The position numbers were made by a program, and so were the translations under genes. A DNA stretch of 64,000 nt from the NCBI GenBank assembly GCA_029851415.1, contig CM056744.1, positions 17,429,268-17,493,267 of the forward strand. The letters are read 5' to 3'. Source of the stretch: Eretmocerus hayati. Taxonomy: Eukaryota; Arthropoda; Insecta; Hymenoptera; Aphelinidae. A model generated the notes under the pieces. That model was not told where the DNA came from, made no database searches, and was given only the letters and a program-made list of their open reading frames with translations. The number at the start of each line of letters is the position of its first letter. Within the stretch, counting starts at the first letter, position 1. Shown piece after piece: positions 21,619-33,358 of the stretch.

Positions 21619-23313
21619 AGGAGCCAATGAGTATTATCGCGATAACTTACCCGGAACTGGTTATGACCTTTCGTTTCGACGAGCAACTTCCAAATTACTC
21701 AAAATTTTCTTACATGTATTCTGTTGAAATACTTTTGTGAAAAAATTTCCAGATCGATCCATTCACTTCTCTTTTTTATTTTCAAAGATGAAGGGTCGAA
21801 ATGCCAGTTCCGTGCATTGTTACATTTGCAGATCGACGTTCAAATCTCCAGCGCCAGAGTCGGAGTAAGAGTCGCTAAGGGTATGCTCAAATTTTTTCCT
21901 CGGAGTAAAATATTAAACCAACAATTTTTCATAGGTTTCATGTCCAAAACTCTTATTTTTAGTCGCCAAGCCATGTGCCTTAATCTTGTTACGGAATTTT
22001 CACTAAAAATGAGAAATTTTTCCCAAATGCTCACCGCGTATCCTAAATTCACTTTAGGTTGCTTTGTCGCGGACAAAATTTCAAGGAAACATGTCAAAAA
22101 ATCGGATCACAGTGCGAGAAAACGTCCAATTTCAAAGTTTTGAGTGCTGCAAGTATGTACACCCGTAGCCGAAAATTGGCCATGTAATGAACTTTGTCAG
22201 TTTCGTGCATATTTTTTATATTCCAGTTGATTATATCGAAACATTTTGAATCAAAAGCTGGGTTTGTGGAACTATCATCATTAATTTTGGACCTCAAGAG
22301 ACATACTCACAAATCGAAGATCCTTAACTATTGAACCAAACAATTGGAAATAGATTCAAGGTAAATTGATACAGTAGACTGGCCCAGTCAAGTTTCTCCA
22401 AGTTTTGCGATCAGAGCTACCTCGACATTCTGCAATGAAATGTCAGAGAATTTCATATCTCCAGTCAAGAGGAAATATACAGCAAGTAAGGATCTCCGTC
22501 CCACTTTGATTTAGCCATAAACTCACTTGCTTGAACTCTGATCCGACTCTGGTCGTATGCGGTAAGCTCGCCAAGTAGTTGCAACAGTATCACAGAGTGA
22601 AGTCGCTTGTGGTAATATTGAGAGCTACCGGTGTGGCGTCTGACCTATTTCGGATGTTACTACTTGCGAGAGTTCTTCGTCCCTCTCGCTTATCCAAACT
22701 ACAGTTCTCAATCATTATACTGAGTCGATAGAACACAATTTTATACGCATATTTTCTGTTGGGACATAATTTAGTACTCTCCAGTTATTCTAGATATGAA
22801 GAATACGTAATAGATATATTGCTGGTATATTTTTTCGATTTTACCTCATTTAAAATCTTCTCACAAGATTTGAGCGTTTTTCAAAGCAAATATATTGATT
22901 TTTGCTGTTTTCACTCCCTTTATTCTCTTTGTTACTCAATTTAATCGTAACAAACTGAACAAATTCCTTCTTCATGTTTCATCTTCAGAATGCTGTCTGT
23001 GGTATGAAAAGAATTTGAGCTCGAACAAAATTCACGTACATATTAATAGGAAAAGTGCAGTGTGCCTCATTTTCTCCCAAATTATGTAAAAGGCCTAATA
23101 CCAAAAATAGTTCCATATGCCGTCAGAAAATGCACAAGGGCTATCCATAATTCACGTGTTGGGAGAAGGGTGTCTTACAATTGCTTACCGTTCCATCACG
23201 TGCATCAGCAGTTTAAAGTCAAAAAACCTTCCTTGAAATCGAAATTCTCCCTGGCGTAATTCATGGATAGCCCACGGGGTTCTAAAAAGCGAATATAAAT
23301 TCGTGATTTAGAC
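21619..23313. other. Gene-free stretch
   Basis: A 139-codon frame at 21724-22143 plus has an antisense partner at 21840-22097, and neither shows a domain. I see no gene I can support. Confidence 0.3.
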
Positions 23314-24190
23314 CACCCACGGGATCATTGTAGAATGAGTTTTTGGGGACCCTTGAGATTATACTTCAGCTAGAATCGAAATCGTCTTGAGCCGTTTTTG
23401 AAAAAAGTCGAGAATAAGTGTTTTTGATAGTTTTCACTTTCCTACCCTCGATAATTCGACGGGAACGCATTTTATTGAAATGTATGTAGAGTAACTACTT
23501 GTATATCTTAAAAAGATGAATAACGAAGGTCCCTACACATTTTCTCATATAAGGCCTGCAGTTTTTGTAGTAAACGTATTTCCGTCCATATTTTTCACAG
23601 TCCCGATCCCATATATCCAAGGAATTACATTTTATCAAAAAATGAGTAGAGTAACTTTTGGTAGATCTTCAAAAGATAAAAAGAAAGATCTGTATACATT
23701 TTTCCATATGAGGCCTCCTGTTTCTGTAATTCACGTATTTTCCACCAAGACCTATATTTTCCTGATTACAGTCGAAACCAACAAAAATGAGGACGAAATA
23801 TATCATCAATTACGGAATACAGAAGCCCTTAAACGGAAAAATGTGTAAAGAACTTACCTGTTTATGTTTCGAGTATCCGCAAAGAATTACTCTACACATT
23901 TTTCGATAAAATTTATTTCTTTGGATTCATGAGGTCGAGACCGTGAAAAGTATGGATCTTGAACGGAAACACGTTCTTTGTTCATCTATTCAAAGTCTAT
24001 AAAAAGTTGCTCCATATATTCTCAATAAAACGCGTTCCCATCGAGTAACCGAGGGTAGAAAAGTGAAAACTGTCAGAAAAATACCTATTTCCGATTTTTT
24101 CCAAAAACGGCTCAAGTGGCGTATTTGATTCTAGCTGGAGTATGATCCTAGAAGTCCTCAAAAAGATATCCCACAATAATTCCGTGGGTA
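23314..24190. repeat. Diverged foldback with internal direct repeats
   Basis: Left-arm blocks such as CAGCTAGAATC, CTTGAGCCGTTTTTG and GTTTTCACTTTCCTACCCTCG recur inverted in the right arm (about 23930-24190). Inside the left half, two direct units with a spacing of about 165-175 bp share GAGTAGAGTAACTT-like and ATAAGGCCTGC/ATGAGGCCTCC words. A related unit lies at about 56290-56560 (ACGGGATCGTTGTGGGATAAG, then GTAGATCTTAAAAAG). This is an old, compound foldback family. Confidence 0.55.
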
Positions 24191-27100
24191 GTCCGCATTA
24201 CAAATTGGTTTATTCTATATTGTCATCGTAATCACGGCTACTTCCAACGTATTCTCTCAACTTAAACCTGAAAAACAATCGCAAGAGCCACAAATTTTGA
24301 ATATATTAGTAGGGCACAACTACCAGTGTACACGGTCCAATATGTACCTCATTCAAGGTGGTAAAGAGATGCACCAGACAACAGAGAATCACGCAGAGTC
24401 AGCTTTTGGTAGTGGTTTTCCCTATACATGCAAGTATAGCCCCTTAATGAAATCGTGTCTGTCAGATACATCGGGTGCATCTACATACACATGATTCGAT
24501 GCGTAACCGCAGAGTGATGCGACACACTATGTTGCTTTGCTCGTACGTGGCAATAATATTTTTCGCGGCTTGCGTAAAGGTTGATTTTACCCTGCGGGCA
24601 GCCCTTTGATGAACCATTGGCTTCCACGTACATCATCCTGTATTTATGTATGTAACATGACTGTGGTAACGGTAGCATGAGGTGGTTTGCACAGGAATTG
24701 ATATTTATCGTGATTTTGAATTCCCTTTGTGATTATGAATTATAGGCTGATGAGGAATTTAGCGATAGCAAATTATGGATTGAGTATTAGTTTATTGGAT
24801 TTTCTCTGGTGGAAGATGGTTGATTGATAATACAATTTTTTGGGGCCATTCTGTAGATAGAATATTGGACAATAAATACGACAAACGTGATTTTTATTGC
24901 AAATCATTTTATTTTGGAGTTTTTTCTGTTCGTGAATATATTATTCCCCTTGTAGTCTTGAGAATGTCAAGGAAAAAAGCGCACAACTGATTATTTTGGC
25001 CCAAACAACTGTGTTGATTGAAATTTGTATTCGTGACGTTAGAAGACTCTAATCCTCTACCAGCATTTTCCTGATGGCTGATGTTGAATATTCCAAGTAT
25101 TAACAGATCCTTCCCCTCTTCAGTAATCCTGATGCTGGCAATCATGTATACAATATTTCAAAACATTCTTACATCACTCCAGCCAACTGGTGATAGATAG
25201 TCTGCGCGGAAATGGAATTTTTCAAGATAGAACGATCCAAAAAATAGAGGTTCGTTATGCGTTATTCTTGAGCATAACGCGTTCATCCCGACAATTTCAT
25301 TCAGCAAAATATCTTCACTCGGAAATATTTTTATTTACTGGCGAGATAGTCTAACATTGACGTGGGTAACTGGGGAGCTCCTGGTTCCAGGAAAATTTCT
25401 TTAGTCTCTTGAGAGGAAATTCTCTAAAGAGGGCACAGAACCAGCTCCAACTACGACATCCTACACCTGGGACCTTTGAGGGAAAAATCCGTAGCTTGGA
25501 TGCGATGAAGTATCGGCCATTTACGAATTCTTCAACCTGGCAAGTGAGGAACCAGCAAGTTTGATAGATATCATCGAGGCAGTGAGGAGTGGAGAATCCA
25601 TGAAAGGAAAGTGATTGATGCTCGCATCCAAGCTCTAACTAAAGGTTGTCATTTGGCAATTCATCGAATGACTTCATTCAAATGTGTTTTCCACTTCTCC
25701 TGATGAAATCGAAAATTCAATTGGTGCTACAATTTTCAAGATGAAAACCGAAAGAATGAGGAACGCATTAATTGAATATACCTGCAATTTTTTCATATGG
25801 ACATCGGATTCGGAAGTCAAGTTATTGACTACGACAAATATGTATTCTGATAAAATTCCAGCCGAATAACTCCAAATGGAGTTTATATGGCACAATAAAG
25901 GAGAAAGTGATTGTTCTTAATCACCTTGTTCCCGAGTGTACATGGGAAACCTGCATGAACAAAATCGGGGACATTCCCACCCTCGATATCTGTGAAATCG
26001 GATTACTAGAAATTGCCACCTTTGGGTCCTAGATAAACAAGTTTGACAGTATTTCACCATGATATTCTCTATATTCACTAAAATATCTTGGAATATTAAT
26101 ACACATCCCCAACCGATATCATTGAAAAGTCTACATATGGGGCGTTCCAACAGTCAGTCCCCCGCCCTCCCCATATTTTTCTAGGAACGGTTGGGAATCG
26201 TAAGAAATCCCGGAACACGTGTTCCCTCATTTCAAAAGGAACATCGGGTGGTAACCTTGGTTTTGGCCTAGGGGATCATTTTCAAGGTCATGAGGAGGTC
26301 AACTCGTTTCTATTGAATAAAAATACCTGCTTTCGACATCGGATTCTGAGCATGAAAAATCATGGAACTTTTCTGTGAAACATCATTCGACCCGACTCGA
26401 CCTTGGCGGGATGAATGGAGGTCAGTACAGGTGTATTACGGTAACCTCCGTATCTTCAGAAGTGAGAATAAGCAAGTGATCTTTATTCCGACCTTGAATA
26501 GCAACTTCAACGTCATTTGAATCTCAAATTAAATTTTCCAATTGGCACTTTTGATGTCGGGTTCTGAAGGATCATGAAAAAATATGAATTGTATAGGTAC
26601 ATCATTGTATGATCTAATTCGAGATTGGTGAGGTCTGGTCGACCTCCACTGATCTCACCAAGGTCATGTCGTACCAAAAAAAATTTTCAGGTCCAATTTC
26701 CTTTATGCTTTATGCTTTTTCAAAATCCAAGATCTAAAATGGGTGTTTCTATTGGAATGAATCGAGTCAACTCCAAAATAACCTTAAAAATAAGCTCCAA
26801 GGTCACTAACTAATTCCCGTTTTGATCATGAACAACTTCCAATACAAACGTTTTTGATATAATGCTTATTTTTGGAGCTTAGAGGTTACCGACGACTCTA
26901 TGGACCTCCATTTACCTTGCCAAGATCAAGTGGGGTCGAAAAATGCTCAAAATGATGAAAAAAAAAAAATAATAATAATCAAAAGAAGCTCCAGCAGCCT
27001 CTCGTAGGCGACGAGTTTCTTCTCGAACAGTGTCATGGAGTCCCAGACCTCTTTCCGCCATCTTTTGGCCTTGGTTTTGAGCTGCTTAACGCTTCTTTTG

Positions 27101-27743
27101 ATTTTCCTCTTTCTTTGCCGTTTCTTGCACCCTGTGGAATTTTCCAGGAGCCTTGAGATCATCTACATAAAATACAATTCATGAGAAATGAATAGTCAAT
27201 CGATGGGAGAACCATATATTCTGTCTACTCCCCAACACCTATCGTCAATGGCTAGCCGTCGATGGTCGAAATAGAGCTATTCGAACTCTGACCATGACTC
27301 CACATTTGAAATAACCAGGCAATCATCGTCTGACTCCTGCCCCCCCCCCCTCCCCACAATGAGGTCTAACAAGTGGTTCGGGACTAGCTGGTCCTGGGGC
27401 TCTAGTGTCAGGTTTCCTGTTTCCCAAACGCTTCCTAGCCCTAACTCTGGCTCAATGCAGGTTTCTCCTCGCGTTTCTTTCTAAGCGCCTCGCCTCCAAT
27501 ATCGGCATTATGCTGAAATCAAGGAACCTTGTTATTGATTCACTAACGGCAAGTCGGCGTTCCTTGCACCTGGACAAATATATAATCTCAAGCTGGATCC
27601 AAAAAACATGCCGCGATCCACGTTGTTCATGCAATCAAACAGACAAAACGTTGATTACACGCGCGCACGAGAACTTCCTGACCTTCTTGGAACTCTGTGA
27701 GCGCGAATTTCTCGTTTAGCACGATCGCCCGGCGGCCTCCCTC
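24191..27743. other. Gene-free stretch with old repeats
   Basis: A diverged direct pair lies at about 26335-26430 and 26551-26650 (GACATCGGATTCTGA / GATGTCGGGTTCTGA, each running to a GACCTCC-like end). A Lys/Arg-rich minus frame at 26947-27162 and an antisense pair of frames at 27405-27719 could be transposon debris, but I recognise no domain. Confidence 0.3.
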
Positions 27744-28097
27744 GCGATCATAAAGACAGGTCTGGCCACTTCATAGGGCGCACGCGTTGCTCGGGTGATG
27801 CCACCGAAGTCGACTTATGCCAATATGGCCACCTCGAGGGAGGCGATCTGATTAGCTGAAAAAACAACAAACTGAAGCAGACATTTGCTCCAGCCTGACG
27901 GTTGTCCGGCTGTTGAAGATTCATAACACATCGCTGCACTGTTGTAAATATTGAAGTCTAAGAATCGCCAGCTGCTGTTTTTTCAGCCAATCAGATCGCC
28001 TCCTCTGAGTCGGCCATATTGCCAGTCACCGACTGCGGTGGCATCACCCGAGCAACGCGTACATCTTACGGAGTAGCCAGACCTTTTTTTATGATCA
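27744..28097. repeat. Foldback at the truncated end of the Gypsy pol
   Basis: About 120-bp arms (27744-27868 and 27976-28097) are inverted copies, sharing GGCATCACCCGAGCAACGCG, CAGATCGCCTCC and GCTGTTTTTTCAGC, with a spacer of about 107 bp. The integrase frame reads straight into the right arm near 28097, so the foldback either inserted there or formed by inverted duplication at the break. GATCATAAA at both outer edges shows that the arms reach the retrotransposon boundary. Confidence 0.7.
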
Positions 28098-29140
28098 TGG
28101 TCTCCCTTAGTAATTTTCTCGTGCACCCACGCCAATTTTCGCTCATAGTCGATATCCTTCGTTTCAGGTGGAATGATCCATTGCTGCCAGAATCGCGTGG
28201 ACGACCTATTGAGCTGAATTTCCAAAAGAGTCACCTGAATCGTCTCCTGATACGCCTCATTGAGACAATCTTGCGCAAAGTTCATCCAATTAGGCCATGC
28301 CTTATGCTTATGGTCTGCTAAAGTTCTAAAAATTCTGGAGATCTCGCGGTTTGTCCTCTCTACCAAATTCGTTCGGGGATGTCGGATAGCAGATATTATG
28401 ACCTTCAACGACTATATTCTCTCAGACTCTAATTTCTTTGCCCATTTTTGTGATTGAAATAGAGAACCACGATGACAAATGATTTTTCTAGGCTTGTCGT
28501 ACTTGGGAATATAGTCGTTGAAGATTTTGGAGATTGTTGTCACATTCCTTATTGCATACAGGACTACAAATTTCGAAATTACGTCGATTGTCGCCAGAAT
28601 ACACTTTACACCAACCCTAGACGCCGGCAACGGCGCGTAAAAGTCGATTGACACAAAGTTCCCGGCCCAGACGGTATCATCGGTCTCGTCTCGACATGAA
28701 TTCTTGCGTGAAAACCTTGTTTCTTTGACACGCGTCACAGGATTCCAGATTATCCACCATCTTCTTCCTAAGGTTAGAGTAAAAAAAATATTTCTCGATC
28801 ATTTTCGTTATTTTTAGGCTACCGATGTGCCCATACATCTCGTGGATTTCGGTCACGAATTCGCGTAAAAGGTCTGTTGGTAGTACCATTCGCTTTCGTC
28901 CCGTCTCCTCCTTTACTAGTACATTTTCGTGGATTGAAAAGTCGCGGATTACTTTACCTCCACTCAGAGACTCTAGGACAGCACAAAGTTTAGGATCTTT
29001 CCTCTTTTCTTCAGCAAAAGTCTTGAATCAAGTACGCAGATGAAACGATGGTTCTCGGTCCATCATAATACTAATGAGCATATCGTTCCGTTTTTTGTCA
29101 TCGTCACTGTCCGAAGTCCGACTCAACGTGTCTGCTGCCG
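28098..29140 (-). pseudogene. Gypsy-type pol remnant: RNase H tip and integrase
   Basis: Read from 29140 down, it opens with the RNase H end motif ADTLSR, then a connection region with one TGA (about 29025). Next comes the integrase zinc-binding domain: H-x4-H around EMYGHIG, and C-x2-C in ESCDACQ. Near 28735 the frame shifts into the integrase core: DFYAPLP with the first catalytic Asp, then SKFVVLYAIRNVTT and IFNDYIPKY. Near 28410 a break leads to the VERTNREISRIF part with the catalytic Glu. The second catalytic Asp is lost: the usual S-D before (H/R)G reads C-H in IICHRG. With a stop, two frame breaks and that loss, it cannot be active. Reverse transcriptase and protease are absent. The downstream end is cut by the foldback at 27744-28097. 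Order and motifs fit Ty3/Gypsy, and the fit is firm despite decay. Confidence 0.85.
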
Positions 29141-29386
29141 AAACCCCAAGAAAATAGGACGGTTACCGAACAGATCGGGAGGCACGCTGAGTGGTTCTAC
29201 TATAACCGAATTTGGGACTAGAAAGTCCCCTGAGCTCTGGTTCGTATCACCTGCCGCCTTGTCGGCTGATACGTTGATTCACGAATCAGCTGGAGCATTC
29301 ACGGGATTTGGCTGTAACGCCTCAGGGTTTTCCTAGGCATCTCGTCCAATCTGAACTGAAAATCCCGGGTCGGATGGCGTTCTGCG

Positions 29387-29542
29387 TCAGTTGCCTGACA
29401 GAACTGTGAGTTTTTTTCGGTCTCCCACGCCTCCCACTAGCTCGTCCGCGTCCGGTAGCGGGAGTTCCATTACCTCGTCCATTTTCTCATTCGACAAAGC
29501 AACGGGCGCGCTCTAATCGCTAGATTCACTGGAATCCGACAT
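29387..29542 (-). pseudogene. gag start remnant of the Gypsy element
   Basis: About 100 bp after the primer-binding site, an ATG (29542-29540) opens a 52-codon frame that begins MSDSSESSD and is interrupted by TAG at codon 10. It continues as an acidic stretch (KMDEVMELPLPDADELVGG). Position and acidity fit the N-terminus of Gag, although no conserved domain can be shown. Between here and the RNase H tip the rest of gag, protease and reverse transcriptase is missing, so a deletion of several kilobases is implied. Confidence 0.5.
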
Positions 29543-29645
29543 TCTCCACTGGTGAGTCCCCAGGTTTCTGGTTTCAATCTTAAATTTTAAGGAAAAATCA
29601 AAACTGCTTTCGAATTATTCAAGACCCAAACCTAACACAGTGAGT

Positions 29646-29664
29646 GACCCACGTTGGGCGCCAA
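29646..29664 (-). other. Primer-binding site, tRNA-Lys type
   Basis: On the minus strand TGGCGCCCAACGTGGGTC lies three bases after the LTR end. It fits the tRNA-Lys primer sites of Gypsy-class elements, with one possible change in the final G run. It fixes the orientation of the element. Confidence 0.8.
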
Positions 29665-29667
29665 TAT

Positions 29668-30184
29668 GTAACGGTATCGATAAGAATTCCAAGATTATTC
29701 CAAAAATCTTGATCTCAAAGAAAACATAGCACACTAATAATGATGCCGAAAAATATCCAAACCACCTGAAGTCATATACCACCTCGTGGTTACACATCGA
29801 CCCAGTAAAATCTGACCTATACCAGAGAGATACTGTAACGTGCAAGCTGCCACCGCGTTTTGTCGCTCGCGCGAATGTTGACGACGCAACGACGCGGGTG
29901 GGCGCTAAACATACCCCAACGGAGTAATAAGCGGAAGCGCGCCATGCGAGAACGAGAGATCCTAACCTCTATACACACATACATTTCTCCTTCCACATAC
30001 ACACTTACACACCCATATATATATATATATATAAATTTGTGCAGGTGCCGTCGTCGCGTCTGCAGCTCGAGTAAACTAATCCTAAATACTGCATGTAATA
30101 CTAATAGCAGAGAGTAAGCGAAGCCCACAGGCTCTCGACCCCCCCCCCCCTCTTCACTCTCCAAAGCTTGGCTATCTTTACATT

Positions 30185-30216
<32 letters not shown>

Positions 30217-30421
30217 AGTGTGTGTGTATGTATGTATCTCTTGGCTTGAGTAAGTGAATTAACCTCGAGTTAATCTCAAGTTTAGAGCTTGGGCTATAGC
30301 GACGACGTGCCGTACAGTAAACCGCGAGAGCGATTTCGAGCTACGCCTAGATATAACGCTAACCTTCGGTGCTGCGAAGTAGATATAACTTAAAGTGGTA
30401 AGGCAAAAAGACTAGGTTACA
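29668..30421 (-). mobile_element. Long terminal repeat (5' LTR) of the Gypsy element
   Basis: On the minus strand it starts TGTAACC and ends CCGTTACA, the TG...CA ends extended to a 6-bp inverted repeat, and it abuts the primer-binding site. The length is 754 bp. Inside are an AT dinucleotide run (30017-30033), a second AT run (about 30187-30218) and a C run (30140-30149). No second LTR is visible on the far side of pol. The 124-codon minus frame inside is not a gene. Confidence 0.8.
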
Positions 30422-30439
30422 CTGAGCGAGCTCATTATC

Positions 30440-30660
30440 TATGTGAATTTGGCCTGGATATCTCGTAACCTCCTATGGTATAGGATACCTTGACATAGGT
30501 GATTTGCGTGTTTTGGTGGGATGTACATTACCAAAATCAATGGATCATGCATGATCTCACTAAATCCATGATAACTTCGAGCCCCTTCATCGTAGAAAAA
30601 TTTTGAACAAACTATCTTGAAGATCACAAAAAAAAATCTATCGACTCATGTGTCTCATAG
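30440..30660 (-). repeat. Repeat S, left copy
   Basis: The segment around ATCATGGATTTAGTGAGA (read on the minus strand), preceded by GTGATCTTCAAGAT and an ACACATGA(G/A)TCGATAG block, recurs in the plus orientation at about 35095-35235. With that copy it brackets the nested elements between. Confidence 0.65.
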
Positions 30661-30694
30661 ATATTTACGATACAAGGGGGAAAAGTGCCACTTT

Positions 30695-30754
30695 TTGGCA
30701 CGGCGTGAAGTTAGCGCCCGAGCGCTTGCGCGAGGGAGCTAAACGCCGTGCCAA
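30695..30754. repeat. GC-rich hairpin
   Basis: The arms TTGGCACGGCGT and ACGCCGTGCCAA are perfect. Inside, TTAGC pairs with GCTAA around GCCCGAGCGCTTGCGCGAGGG. It lies just outside the long-TIR element and resembles the GC-rich hairpin core in the unit at 13893-14302. Confidence 0.7.
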
Positions 30755-30810
30755 CGAGGGCGGCAGCCCCCCGACTGAAAAAAGAATACTCCGAGGGCCT
30801 CGACAAGAAT

Positions 30811-33165
30811 AGTCCGGCGGCCGAGCATGGTTCCGTAGCATTTTGGATGTGACCGGACAAAAGTTGTGTATTCCCATGTATTTTGACCCGCTGAATCCGA
30901 TTTTCGATGGTGGAAAGTCGGAAAAGTGGGCCAAAAATTGTTATTAACAAATTATTGTTAACAATCGTAAAATTGATTTTTTCGCTCCGGAAAAATTTTT
31001 TCTATATTTTTTGGCACATTTTGAATCAAAAAGGTCTCTACATAAATTTCATGAAAATGCACCGTTTTCCCGTGAAAAAATCGGAAAGTTTCAAAAAACA
31101 CGATTTTTTCAATTTTGCAACAATTGTTGCTCGGCGGTGCAACGGAATTTTTTGATCCACCATAGCGCAAATTGATCCTTGAAGCCTCTCCTACTGATAG
31201 AAACCCCAAAGAAGTCAGTATGCTACCTCCTGTGAGTGTAAAAACGTCGAGAGCGACCCTCTATTTTTGGTGCATTTTTCGCTATACATACACTTACGCA
31301 TACCCAAGCTCGCGACATGATTCCCTTCCGTGGGCTTCGTGCGCTAGGGTCACATGTAGACAAATAATTCCTCGTATTTTCGCGTACGTGTGTGTGAAAA
31401 CTTCTTGGGAAATTCTTGGAAAATTTCGGAAAATTTATTTTAAAAAATTGTATAAAAACACGAAATTGACTCTGATAAAACAAGAACGCTGTGACCTCTT
31501 TGAGTAGAACGGTTCAGGAGGTTTTGGGAGAATACAACAGTCATCAATGATTCTCACGTTGGATGTATGACATACGCGTTTATATCAGCGTCGAATCAAA
31601 CTAAATCTTTTGATCCGAATACCGGGTACTATAGTAGGGAAAAATACTTTCATGTACTGGGGTGAATATTAGTATGTCAAGAATTGATTATAAAATCATG
31701 AAGATGCTACTTTATTCTTGCATTTCTGACCTCTTTGGCAAAAGCAAAACGAGCAATAATTTACTCCAGGTGCTACACATACACAAGTTGATTTGGAGCA
31801 AACCTGATGGCCCTGGCAACTTGGGATCAACTCTGATGGTGGAGGAGTGAGAATTTCCACCCTAGCAGGTACCATCGCGCCATCTTTTAAAACATACCCA
31901 AATTCCAACGGATTAAGCACTATAGCATCTGGGCGCTTGTACGTGTTGATACCAGTCCTCCGCGCCGTTGGACACTTCATTTGAGCGATCTCTTATTTCA
32001 ACTTATATAATAGTATCAATTTCTTGTGGTGACTAGAATTTTTACTGATGGATGGAACTGCATTGTTGGGAATGTGCTTCGCTTCTTTTGAGCAAGTTCA
32101 ATCCAGCCAGAAGTTCGCGCGCAGCACAACTTCTCACGGCGGGAGATTTGAATTCTCACATGGAACATAGTATGGTAGAACTCGCTGACAACGAAGAAAT
32201 CGGAGGAAATGCTTCTCTCTTTCATCAAATAATTGTTATAGCGCTGTTGATATCATACATTTTGTAGTGTAATCATCGAAGTTGGGAAAATTTGCATCAT
32301 TGTTGAAATCAAGGTCTGTACGTATCAATATTATTGAGGTCACCACGACTCGGTATTCAGATCAAAAGATTTAGTTTGAATCGACGCTGATATAAACGCG
32401 TATGACATACATCCAACGTGAGGATCATTGATGACTGTTGTATTCTCCCAAAACCTCCTGAACCGTTCTACTCAAAGAGGTCACAGCGTTCTTGTTTTAT
32501 CAGAGTCAATTTCGTGCTTTTTATACAATTTTTTACAATGAATTTTCCGAAATTTTCCAAGAGTTCCCCAAGAAGTTTTCACACACACGTACGCGAAAAT
32601 ACGAGGAATTATTTGTCTACATGTGACCCTAGCGCACGAAGCCCACGGAAGGGAATCATGTCGCGAGCTTGGGTATGCGTAAGTGTATGTATAGCGAAAA
32701 ATGCACCAAAAATAGAGGGTCGCTCTCGACGTTTTTACACTCACAGGAGGTAGCATACTGACTTCTTTGGGGTTTCTATCAGTAGGAGAGGCTTCAAGGA
32801 TCAATTTGCGCCATGGTGGATCAAAAAATTCCGTTGCACCGCCGAGCAACAATTGTTGCAAAATTGAAAAAATCGTGTTTTTTGAAACTTTCCGATTTTT
32901 TCACGGGAAAACGGTGCATTTTCATGAAATTTATGTAGAGACCTTTTTGATTCAAAATGTGCCAAAAAATATAGAAAAAATTTTTCCGGAGCGAAAAAAT
33001 CAATTTTACGATTGTTAACAATAATTTGTTAATAACAATTTTTGGCCCACTTTTCCGACTTTCCACCATCGAAAATCGGATTCAGCGGGTCAAAATACAT
33101 GGGAATACACAACTTTTGTCCGGTCACATCCAAAATGCTACGGAACCATGCTCGGCCGCCGGACT
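30811..33165. mobile_element. 2.35-kb element with about 815-bp TIRs
   Basis: The arms 30811-31624 and 32351-33165 are near-identical inverted copies, and the elements end AGTCCGGCGGCCGAGC... / ...CCGCCGGACT. The 726-bp spacer holds a CXC-like tail ORF on the minus strand (31696-31980). A lone right arm of the same family with the same GGACTA boundary occurs at 53005-53305. Long TIRs with AG...CT ends recall Polinton/Maverick-type elements. However, no polymerase, integrase or 6-bp TSD is visible (flanks AAGAAT and AGAAGT), so I leave the class open. Mirrored open frames in the two arms are repeat-derived. Confidence 0.8.
31696..31980 (-). CDS. CXC-like cysteine-rich tail ORF (partial)
   Basis: The 94-codon frame has two parts. 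Residues about 19-48 contain PLEFGYVLKDGAMVPARVE followed by ILTPPPSELIP. Residues about 53-89 are cysteine-rich with regular spacing, and include VCSKSTCVCV, YCSFCFC and KCKN. This order (P-x-E/D-F/Y-G-W/Y, a 'VP' stretch, a PPP/PPA turn, then a Tesmin/TSO1-like C-rich block ending C-x-N) is what I know from C-terminal tails of large repeated ORFs in arthropod genomes. It is therefore probably the end of a transposon-borne or multicopy protein, 5'-truncated. The ATG may not be the true start. It lies between the long TIRs. Family assignment is from memory of the pattern. Confidence 0.5.
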   Translation of the reverse strand: MKCPTARRTGINTYKRPDAIVLNPLEFGYVLKDGAMVPARVEILTPPPSELIPSCQGHQVCSKSTCVCVAPGVNYCSFCFCQRGQKCKNKVASS

Positions 33166-33358
33166 AGAAGTTTCCGCGCCTGTCCGCAGTCCGCGGTGGC
33201 CGCGAAAAAATACATGGGGAGTAATGGGAAGAGTGGGGGTAGGTCTGCCCGCGGCTTGCTCCTGGCTCCAATGTTCGTGCATGCGCGCTCCACTCCCATT
33301 GCTTCCCATGTATTTTTTCGCGGCCACCGCGGACTGCGGACAGGCGCGGAAACTTCTT
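33166..33358. mobile_element. Hairpin MITE abutting the long TIR
   Basis: About 65-bp arms (from AGAAGTTTCCGCGCC to its inverse GGCGCGGAAACTTCT) are nearly perfect and include CAGTCCGCGGTGGCCGCG and a TACATGGG block. The spacer is about 55 bp. It begins at the very next base after the TIR end at 33165. The GC content is high. No TSD is clear. Confidence 0.75.

Noticed and set aside
21724..22143. 139-codon plus-strand frame
   Set aside because: Overlaps an antisense frame, shows no domain and sits in AT-rich sequence; not supported.
29817..30191. 124-codon minus-strand frame
   Set aside because: It lies inside the LTR and includes AT-dinucleotide and C-run sequence; it is not a gene.
32418..32753. 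Conserved-looking frames at 31172-31507 and 32418-32753
   Set aside because: They are the same sequence in the two TIR arms; identity reflects the inverted repeat, not selection on a protein.
30811..33165. Firm Polinton/Maverick assignment
   Set aside because: No polymerase, integrase or 6-bp TSD is visible; only TIR length and AG...CT ends agree.
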